From positions 1-15,584 of the forward strand of contig CAAGJR010000073.1 in assembly GCA_900770265.1 (NCBI GenBank): 15,584 bases of DNA, read 5' to 3'. This document shows, one piece after another, positions 7,320 to 12,083 of the stretch (within the stretch, counting starts at the first letter, position 1; each line of letters begins with the position of its first letter). The stretch comes from an uncultured Acidaminococcus sp. Its GTDB lineage: Bacteria > Bacillota > Negativicutes > Acidaminococcales > Acidaminococcaceae. The notes beneath the pieces are model-generated. The model ran no database searches and was not told the DNA's origin. It saw only the letters and a program-made list of their open reading frames with translations. Both the position numbers and the translations under genes were made by a program.

Positions 7320-7334
7320 GATATTGCCTCCTTA

Positions 7335-8321
7335 TCAATGGAACTGCCCGTTGCGGAGACGGGTCAGGATGGTTTGCATATCGTCCGGGATGGGAGCCGT
7401 AAAGGTCATCGTCTCTCCCGTCCGGGGATGGCGGAATGTCAGGGTCCAGGAATGGAGCGCCTGTCCGCTGATGGAAAAACAGGTCTTCTGGGGCGCGTAT
7501 TTCGGGTCCCCCACCAGGGGATGGCCGATGTAGGTCATGTGCACCCGGATCTGGTGGGTGCGGCCCGTGAGCAGTTTGCAGCGCACCACGGTGAACTTGC
7601 CGTACCGCTCCAGCACCTCGTAGTCCGTGGCCGCCCAGCGTCCGCCGCTGGGGACCACCGCCATCTTTTTCCGGTCCTTCGGGTCCCGGTCCAGCTGGGT
7701 CTCGATATGGCCGTGATCTTCTTTGATATTTCCCCGCACAATGGCCAGGTACGTGCGTTTGGCCTCTTTCTTCTGGATCTGTTCCGCCAGGGAAAGGTGG
7801 GCCTGGTCGTTCTTGGCACAGATCATCACGCCGCTGGTGTCCTTGTCCAGCCGGTGGACGATGCCCGGGCGGATGACCCCGTTGATGCCCGACAGGTCGT
7901 GGCAATGGTACAGCAGGGCGTTCACCAGGGTCCCGTCCGGATTCCCCGCCGCCGGATGCACCACCATGCCCCGGGGCTTGTTCACCACGATCACGTCCTC
8001 GTCCTCGTACAGGATGTCCAGGGGGATGTTCTCCGGTTTGGCTTCCAGGCTCACCGGTAGCAGCACCACCACCCGGAACGTGTCCCCGGCCTTCACCTTG
8101 TAGTTGGCCTTCACCGGTTTATCCTTCCGGGTGATGAGACCCTGTTCCAGGTCGTGCTGCACATTGGAGCGGGTGCAGGAAAGGCGGCCGGCCAGGAACA
8201 CATCAGCCCGGGTCCCCGCTTCCTCGGCGGTTGCCGGGTCCGTGGTGATCAGGCGTTCCGGGGTTTCTTCCCCGCTTCCGGTCCGTGCGTCTTCCCGGAT
8301 TCGTTCGTCAGCATGCTCCAT
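7335..8321 (-). CDS. rluD: RluA-family 23S rRNA pseudouridine synthase (RluD-like), 328 aa
   Basis: RluD-type enzymes make pseudouridines in helix 69 of 23S rRNA. The sequence has an S4-like RNA-binding domain (residues about 37-85), then the catalytic domain with YEDEDVIVVNKPRGMVVHP and the hallmark HRLDKDTSG (156-164), where Asp159 is the expected nucleophile. A divergent hydrophilic stretch of about 35 residues precedes the S4 domain. I take the ATG at 8321, with GGAGGAG about 13 nt upstream; an in-frame TTG at 8345 would add eight residues. The reading overlaps the 3' end of lspA by about 70 nt, so a start further inside is possible because the first 30 residues are not conserved. Order lspA-rluD-pyrR is a standard Bacillota arrangement. 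Substrate site by family only. Confidence 0.94.
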   Translation of the reverse strand: MEHADERIREDARTGSGEETPERLITTDPATAEEAGTRADVFLAGRLSCTRSNVQHDLEQGLITRKDKPVKANYKVKAGDTFRVVVLLPVSLEAKPENIPLDILYEDEDVIVVNKPRGMVVHPAAGNPDGTLVNALLYHCHDLSGINGVIRPGIVHRLDKDTSGVMICAKNDQAHLSLAEQIQKKEAKRTYLAIVRGNIKEDHGHIETQLDRDPKDRKKMAVVPSGGRWAATDYEVLERYGKFTVVRCKLLTGRTHQIRVHMTYIGHPLVGDPKYAPQKTCFSISGQALHSWTLTFRHPRTGETMTFTAPIPDDMQTILTRLRNGQFH

Positions 8322-8722
8322 ACAATCAGTCCCACTCCTCCACAAATACAGATATCGGCCACGTTGAACACGGGCCAGAAATGAAAATCAATGAAATCGA
8401 TGACCAGACCGGTGGCAATCCGATCGATCAGGTTGCCCAGGGCGCCGCCCAGAAACAGGGCCGTGCCCAAACGGGCTTTGGGGCCTTCCCGGCGGATATG
8501 GTCCCGCAGCAGGAAGATGGCCACCAGGGCCACCACCGTAATGACCACGAAAAACAGCCGTTTGTATTCCAGCAGCCCGAAGGCAGCGCCGGGATTCAGC
8601 ACATAGGTACAACTCACCAGGCCCGGGATCACCGGGAAACTCATGCCCGGGGTCATGGTCTGGGTAATGAACAGTTTGGTGATCCGGTCCAGCAGGACCA
8701 CTCCAGCAATCAAGGGCAGCAT
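8249..8722 (-). CDS. lspA: Lipoprotein signal peptidase II (LspA), 157 aa
   Basis: LspA is the membrane aspartic protease that cleaves the signal peptide of diacylated prolipoproteins just before the lipobox Cys. Four hydrophobic segments are visible. Conserved blocks are LDRITK (11-16), NPGAAFG (43-49), GNLIDR with catalytic Asp100, and VFNVAD with catalytic Asp123. Length is typical (150-165). The ATG at 8722 has AAGGAG about 14 nt upstream, a little far, but an in-frame TGA just before it rules out an earlier start. Its 3' end overlaps rluD. Two likely substrates, MetQ and PhnD, are encoded in this window. The only convincing promoter upstream is that of the 6S RNA, whose 3' end lies about 40 nt before this start. 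Confidence 0.97.
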   Translation of the reverse strand: MLPLIAGVVLLDRITKLFITQTMTPGMSFPVIPGLVSCTYVLNPGAAFGLLEYKRLFFVVITVVALVAIFLLRDHIRREGPKARLGTALFLGGALGNLIDRIATGLVIDFIDFHFWPVFNVADICICGGVGLIVWSMLTNESGKTHGPEAGKKPRNA

Positions 8723-8760
8723 AGGATATCAACAGGCTCCTTTTCGGCAATTTGGCTATA

Positions 8761-8958
8761 AAAAAAGAAAGAGCCCTACAATGCCGTACCAATTCCGAGT
8801 TTTGAACCTGCCTAAGCAGGTGGGTGCCCTCCCTGTCGTATCTAATGTCCCCTCGAAAGGGCATATTATCAACGGCCGGAGTTCACGGGCTCCCTTATAG
8901 AGAGTGTTGGCTCAAAACATATGGAATTCGACTCGCACATCGGAGGGTTGCTCTTTAT
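8761..8958 (-). ncRNA. ssrS: 6S RNA
   Basis: 6S RNA binds the sigma-A RNA polymerase holoenzyme by mimicking an open promoter. The predicted transcript (about 198 nt) folds as the family does. The ends pair as AAAGAGC (8950-8956) with GCTCTTT (8768-8774), then CCCT/AGGG and CGAATTCC/GGAATTGG. GTTTTGAGCC can pair with GGTTCAAAAC, and a 3'-side hairpin ACCTGC/GCAGGT lies in the bubble. The central bubble on the 5' side is AACACTCTCTATAA. The apical arm is closed by GGGAGCCC / GGGCACCC and ends in a CCCT-TTCG-AGGG tetraloop hairpin. The 3' end is a T-rich run. It has its own strong promoter. No ORF competes with it. Confidence 0.92.
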
Positions 8959-8964
8959 GGTTTT

Positions 8965-9018
8965 ATTATACAGCCTGGGGGCCAGATTGTCCAGTTTTTC
9001 AGAAAATTTTTTAAAAGG
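8965..9018 (-). promoter_or_regulatory. 6S RNA promoter with UP-like A/T tracts
   Basis: On the minus strand: TGGACA (8988-8993), 17 bp, then a perfect TATAAT (8965-8970), predicting a start near 8958. A/T runs (about 8995-9017, such as TTTTAAAAAATTTTC) upstream of the -35 resemble an UP element. This is the best-looking promoter in the window. Confidence 0.9.
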
Positions 9019-9025
9019 CCTTGTA

Positions 9026-9053
9026 GTGGTTAGTGGCTGGTGATTAGTGATTA
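9026..9053. repeat. Heptamer tandem array C (GTGRTTA units)
   Basis: Four units, GTGGTTA, GTGGCTG, GTGATTA and GTGATTA, run in phase and are followed by a degenerate fifth, GTGAAGA, that merges into the start of inverted-repeat element copy 2. Same placement relative to the element as array A. Confidence 0.75.
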
Positions 9054-9056
9054 GTG

Positions 9057-9276
9057 AAGAACCCACCACCATTGCGCCAGGGCGCAACGGTCCCCCGCCC
9101 TTGGAAAGGGCGGATATCCTTGTTATCGATTGATTGTCGTTGCTTGGCCTGGATTTTGTTTGATCCGTTACTTACAATTCAATATCAGTCTAAATTAAGA
9201 AACGCAGTACTCCTCTTCACGATTATCCGCCCTTTTCAAGGGCGGGGGACCAGCCGTCAGGCTGGTGGTGGGTTCT
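9057..9276. repeat. Inverted-repeat element, copy 2 (220 bp)
   Basis: It has the same architecture as the copy at 711-925: 13-bp perfect terminal repeats (AGAACCCACCACC / GGTGGTGGGTTCT), 27-bp inner arms (9089-9115 and 9225-9251) identical to those of copy 1, a TTGCGC/GCGCAA hairpin on the left and an AGCC/GGCT hairpin on the right. The arms are in the same orientation as in copy 1, but the 109-bp core (9116-9224) resembles the reverse complement of the copy 1 core. For example, TTGTCGTTGCTTG (9134-9146) matches the complement of 842-854 at 12 of 13 positions. No ORF, no clear target duplication. Confidence 0.85.
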
Positions 9277-9353
9277 GATAACAGCATTTTCCCCCGCTCT
9301 CAGCGTAGGGAATACGTCCGCCCCCAAGTCACCCGGAGGGCCATCATTTCTAC

Positions 9354-9385
9354 AAAAAAAGTTGCCCCGCATTTTACGGAGCAAC
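9354..9385 (-). terminator. Terminator of the zinc-ribbon pair
   Basis: GTTGC..CCG / CGG..GCAAC (9361-9385) with one mismatch is followed on the minus strand by seven T. It lies 24 nt after the DUF805 gene stop. Confidence 0.85.
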
Positions 9386-9408
9386 CGTTTCCTTCGAAAT
9401 CTGAAAAA

Positions 9409-9930
9409 CTACTGAAGGGGATCAGGCCCATAGGCATTGTCGCCATAGGTTCCTCTGGCAAAAAACAGATACAGCAGCACGGCTGCATTAAGCAAAGGAA
9501 CCGCCAGCAATAAAACGAACCAGCCTGTTTTATCCAAGTCATGGCTTCGTTTGATGTTCAGCATGATCGACGAAATCCCCGTCAGCAGAAAGAAAAGCCC
9601 TGCCAGGATGTCAAATTCCATTTCAAGCAAGATGTAGGGAATGATATTGGCCACGGACAAAATACATTGACGGATAAAATAAGGTTTGCGATTCAGCCGC
9701 CCTTCCGGACTCAGAAAATCTCTCCGGATAATCTCCCAGATATCTCGCTTTACTGGACTGGTCTGCAACACCTCCGTTTGAACAAATGGTGGAGGTGTTG
9801 ATGGTTTGGGAGAAGGACCCATTGGCGTGGAAGCAGGGGCATTGGCAGTCCCAACAGGCTTTCCACAGTGATGGCAGAACTTCTCATTTTCGTCTAACTT
9901 CGTACCACAATTTGTACAAAATTTGGCCAT
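9409..9930 (-). CDS. Zinc-ribbon plus DUF805 membrane protein, 173 aa
   Basis: The N-terminus MAKFCTNCG...FCHHCGKPV is a CX2C-X10-CX2C zinc ribbon (Cys5, Cys8, Cys19, Cys22). A Pro-rich linker (about 27-55) and a hydrophobic C-terminal half follow. That half carries DUF805 hallmarks: WEIIRRDFLSPEGRLNRKPYF before the first helix, then KRSHDLDKTGWF, a long hydrophobic segment, and a GTYGDNAYGPDP tail. Three to four membrane helices are likely, with the ribbon facing the cytoplasm. DUF805 has no established biochemical role. The ATG at 9930 is chosen over an in-frame GTG three codons upstream, because GGGTGA is well spaced for it and the paralogue starts identically at MAKFC. It follows the zinc-ribbon/SH3 gene by 23 nt and shares its transcript. 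Confidence 0.9.
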   Translation of the reverse strand: MAKFCTNCGTKLDENEKFCHHCGKPVGTANAPASTPMGPSPKPSTPPPFVQTEVLQTSPVKRDIWEIIRRDFLSPEGRLNRKPYFIRQCILSVANIIPYILLEMEFDILAGLFFLLTGISSIMLNIKRSHDLDKTGWFVLLLAVPLLNAAVLLYLFFARGTYGDNAYGPDPLQ

Positions 9931-9953
9931 AAGATTCACCCGTTTTACCCCTT

Positions 9954-10610
9954 TTACATCTTCTTGCAGAATTCAGCCGATACGTAGCCCAGTTTGCCGT
10001 TGGACCGTTTTACCTGGAACCAGTGTCCTTTGGTTTCGGTGATTTCCACTTTTTCCCCTTCGTCGAAGTAATCCAGCACCGCAGAATCCGTGGTGGGTTC
10101 GGCTCTCATGCGCACGTCGGTACCCATGATCTTCCCGTAGGTCTTCTTCTGGCCGGCGTCCGTCTTGGCCGGGTTTTCCTTCTTTTCATCCTGCTTGGGC
10201 TGGGTCTTCTGTTCCTGTTTCTGCTCCGTGGCCTGCGTCGGTTTGGCCGGTGCTTCAGACTTGTTGCTGTTCATGCCGAACAGCATCCCGGCACCCACGC
10301 CCACCACGATGACCGCCAGGATGATCAGCGCCCATTTCCCCTTATGGGAACTGCTTTTCGGGGGTTCCGGAACCTGGAACTGGGTCGCTCCTGCCAGTTT
10401 CGGCTGGGATGCAGCCGGTGCCTGCTGCTGGGACGCCGCTGCCTGCTCCGGGGCTTTCGGTGCCTGTTCCTGGGCCGGTTTCGCTGCCTGTTCTGCCGCC
10501 TTGGGTGCATCCGTTTCAGGTGCCTTACCTTCTACCGGCTTTCCGCAGTGATGACAGAACTTCTCGTTCTCTTCCAGTTTCGCTCCGCAATACGCACAAA
10601 ATTTTGCCAT
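9954..10610 (-). CDS. Zinc-ribbon, single-pass membrane protein with extracytoplasmic SH3 domain, 218 aa
   Basis: Domain order is clear. A zinc ribbon, MAKFCAYCG...FCHHCGKPV (Cys5/8/19/22), nearly identical to that of the downstream gene, is followed by an Ala/Gln/Pro-rich linker (about 27-88), one hydrophobic helix WALIILAVIVVGVGAGMLFGM (about 93-113), a charged Gln/Lys linker, and a bacterial SH3-like domain (about 157-216: VRMRAEPTTDSAVLDYFDEGEKVEI...GYVSAEF). The likely topology is ribbon inside and SH3 outside, where such domains bind cell-wall or peptide ligands. A GGTGA site upstream supports the ATG at 10610; a longer frame adds 15 residues of poor quality. Substrate and function are unknown. 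A decayed copy of the 3' half lies at 1063-1378. Confidence 0.9.
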   Translation of the reverse strand: MAKFCAYCGAKLEENEKFCHHCGKPVEGKAPETDAPKAAEQAAKPAQEQAPKAPEQAAASQQQAPAASQPKLAGATQFQVPEPPKSSSHKGKWALIILAVIVVGVGAGMLFGMNSNKSEAPAKPTQATEQKQEQKTQPKQDEKKENPAKTDAGQKKTYGKIMGTDVRMRAEPTTDSAVLDYFDEGEKVEITETKGHWFQVKRSNGKLGYVSAEFCKKM

Positions 10611-10645
10611 TCCATTCACCGTCTTTTTCCGTAGTTTATATGGTG

Positions 10646-10654
10646 ATGATACCA
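10646..10654 (-). promoter_or_regulatory. Candidate extended -10 for the zinc-ribbon pair
   Basis: The minus strand reads ATGGTATCAT: a TG one base before TATCAT, about 36 nt upstream of the start codon. No good -35 is seen, which is tolerable for an extended -10. Confidence 0.45.
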
Positions 10655-10693
10655 TAAAAAAGCATTGTTTTCTATAGCTGGAGGGAGGGATTG

Positions 10694-10707
10694 GTGATTA
10701 GTGGGTT
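10694..10707. repeat. Heptamer array D (two units)
   Basis: GTGATTA is followed in phase by GTGGGTT, between the metQ terminator and the zinc-ribbon pair promoter. It is a minimal member of the heptamer family, noted because its sequence and intergenic placement match the other arrays. Confidence 0.4.
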
Positions 10708-10722
10708 TTGACAGCGTACGAC

Positions 10723-10755
10723 AAAAAAGGCCGCCACTTCCGTGGCAGCCTTTTT
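10723..10755 (-). terminator. metQ terminator
   Basis: On the minus strand AAGGCTGCCAC and GTGGCGGCCTT pair around a GGAA tetraloop, then six T. It starts right after the metQ stop codon. Confidence 0.92.
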
Positions 10756-10757
10756 CT

Positions 10758-11588
10758 TTATTTCGCGGGAACGATGGTCCCTTTGAATTTTTCGTCGATG
10801 AATTTCTTCACCGCCTCGGAATGGAAGATCTCGGCAATCTTCTTGTATTCCGGTTTGTCCTTGTCCTGTTCCCGGGCGGCCAGTACCATTACGGCCAGAG
10901 GTTCGTCGTCCTTTTCCCAGAACAGGCCCTGTTTCTTCACGTCCATACCGGAGCTCATCACGTAGTTCATGGTGATCACAGCCAGATCCACGTCATCCAG
11001 GCTGCGGGGCAGCTGGGCGGCTTCCAGTTCCTTGAACTGCAGATGATGCGGGTTTTCCACCACATCGTTCACCGTGGCCTTGAAGCCTACGCCTTCCTTC
11101 AATTTCAGCAGGCCGGCCTTTTCCAGCAGCACCAGGCCCCGGCCGCCGTTGGTGGGATCGTTGGGGATGGCTACCACCGCTCCATCGGGGATGTTCTTCA
11201 GGTCATGGATCTTGTTGCTGTAGATGCCCATGCGCATCAGGATGGTGTTGCCGATGGGTACCAGTTTCGTTCCGTTCTGCTTGTTGAAGTTGGACAGGAA
11301 CGGAGCATGCTGGTAGCTGTTCAGGTCCAGGTCCCCTTCTGCCAGGGCCTTGTCCGGCGTAATGTAATCGGAGAACTCCACCACTTCCACATTCAGGCCC
11401 TGCTTCTTGGCCTCGTCGGCCACTGCATGGACCACGTCCGCATGAGGACCGGCCGTAGCCCCGATCTTGATGGGTTTGCTGCTGGTGCCGGCGCTCTTCT
11501 TGTCCGTGCTGGAACCGCAGCCGGCCACCAGCAGTGCAGCCGCCAAAATACCCGTCAACAGGAATGCCCATTTCTTCCCTTTCATCAT
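10758..11588 (-). CDS. metQ: MetQ/NlpA-family substrate-binding lipoprotein, 276 aa
   Basis: MetQ captures methionine outside the membrane for the MetNI ABC importer. The N-terminus is a lipoprotein signal peptide: basic MMKGKKW, a hydrophobic core, then lipobox LVAGC with Cys24 as the lipidated residue. The mature part has family blocks KIGATAGPHADVV, DYITPDKALAEGDLDLNSYQH, PNDPTNGGRGLVLLE and a VITMNYVMSSG segment. Length is normal. AAGGGAG lies 7 nt before the first of two consecutive ATGs. No metN or metI is adjacent, so it is either an orphan serving a MetNI encoded elsewhere or a related amino-acid binder. It has its own promoter and terminator, so it is monocistronic. I see no SAM riboswitch or Met T-box in the short leader (about 47 nt). 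Confidence 0.93.
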   Translation of the reverse strand: MMKGKKWAFLLTGILAAALLVAGCGSSTDKKSAGTSSKPIKIGATAGPHADVVHAVADEAKKQGLNVEVVEFSDYITPDKALAEGDLDLNSYQHAPFLSNFNKQNGTKLVPIGNTILMRMGIYSNKIHDLKNIPDGAVVAIPNDPTNGGRGLVLLEKAGLLKLKEGVGFKATVNDVVENPHHLQFKELEAAQLPRSLDDVDLAVITMNYVMSSGMDVKKQGLFWEKDDEPLAVMVLAAREQDKDKPEYKKIAEIFHSEAVKKFIDEKFKGTIVPAK

Positions 11589-11622
11589 GTCATCGCTCCC
11601 TTTTAATTCCTATTTGTTAAGT

Positions 11623-11638
11623 AGAAATTGATATTTCT
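11623..11638. promoter_or_regulatory. Palindromic candidate operator at the metQ start site
   Basis: AGAAATTGATATTTCT is a perfect 6-bp inverted repeat with a 4-bp spacer, located 4 bp downstream of the metQ -10 and covering the expected transcription start. A repressor bound here would block initiation. The regulator is unknown. Confidence 0.5.
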
Positions 11639-11641
11639 TAT

Positions 11642-11670
11642 ATGATACTAGGAATTGGGAAGGATGTCAA
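11642..11670 (-). promoter_or_regulatory. metQ promoter
   Basis: A perfect TTGACA (11665-11670 on the complement), a 17-bp spacer and TATCAT (11642-11647). Transcription would start near 11635, leaving a leader of about 47 nt. Confidence 0.85.
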
Positions 11671-11671
11671 T

Positions 11672-11703
11672 AAAAAGGGGTGTGAAAATGATTTTCACAC
11701 CCC
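11672..11703 (-). terminator. Strong hairpin terminator upstream of metQ
   Basis: A perfect 12-bp stem, GGGGTGTGAAAA / TTTTCACACCCC, with a 3-nt loop is followed on the minus strand by five T. It would stop transcripts coming from phnDCE before the metQ promoter, although it lies about 380 nt beyond the phnE stop. Confidence 0.85.
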
Positions 11704-11731
11704 GTCATACGTCATAGGTCATACGTCATAC
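11704..11731. repeat. Heptamer tandem array E (GTCATAC units)
   Basis: Four in-phase units, GTCATAC, GTCATAG, GTCATAC and GTCATAC, are followed by GCCAATGGAAGCC. That trailing motif differs at one position from the one after array B (2216-2228). Confidence 0.8.
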
Positions 11732-12083
11732 GCCAATGGAAGCCCGACCGGCGAACTGGGTCCGGAATGACAGGCCTGGTGCGGGTCCACCGGGCGATAT
11801 TTTGCCTTCGGTCTGTGGCACTTCAGTCGAAGATTACGTTTCTTGGCGGGTCCACCGGGCGATATTTTGCCTTTGGCAAAAATCTTGGTGGACCCCTACG
11901 AATCTCCCTACGCATCCCTACGAATCCCTACGCATTTGCAACGTTGCCTGCGAGCTTGCTCCGTAGGGGCTTACCAAGACCGGCGGAGCCGTGTCGCCCG
12001 GTAAGCCCGTCCCCGGCCTCCCGGGGGGCATACTGATGCGTAGTGTCTACCCGTAAGGGGAGACCGTGCCCAAGTCTTTCGTT
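11732..12083. repeat. Repeat-rich intergenic region between phnE and metQ
   Basis: No credible gene is present. It contains: a 28-bp perfect direct repeat (11781-11808 and 11846-11873); a nested hairpin built on the second copy, with outer arms GGGTCCACC (11848-11856) / GGTGGACCC (11887-11895) and an inner TTTTGCC-TTT-GGCAAAA; a tandem array of CCTACGAATC and CCTACGCATC units (11895-11936, period 10, first unit 12); a GGGCTTACC/GGTAAGCCC hairpin (11967-12008); a CCCCGG/CCGGGG hairpin (about 12012-12028); and a GTCTACCC/GGGGAGAC hairpin with one mismatch (12045-12064). It may be the decayed remains of one or more small repeat elements. Confidence 0.75.

Noticed and set aside
11589..11641. A SAM riboswitch or Met T-box upstream of metQ
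   Set aside because: The leader is only about 47 nt and has no matching structure; a plain promoter and a palindrome explain it better.
11781..11873. A two-repeat CRISPR (28-bp direct repeats with a 37-bp spacer)
   Set aside because: Only two repeats, no cas genes nearby, and the repeat is one arm of a larger nested hairpin that continues past it.
11736..12036. Small plus-strand ORFs in the phnE-metQ gap
   Set aside because: They translate the direct repeats and tandem decamers; no start signal or family resemblance.
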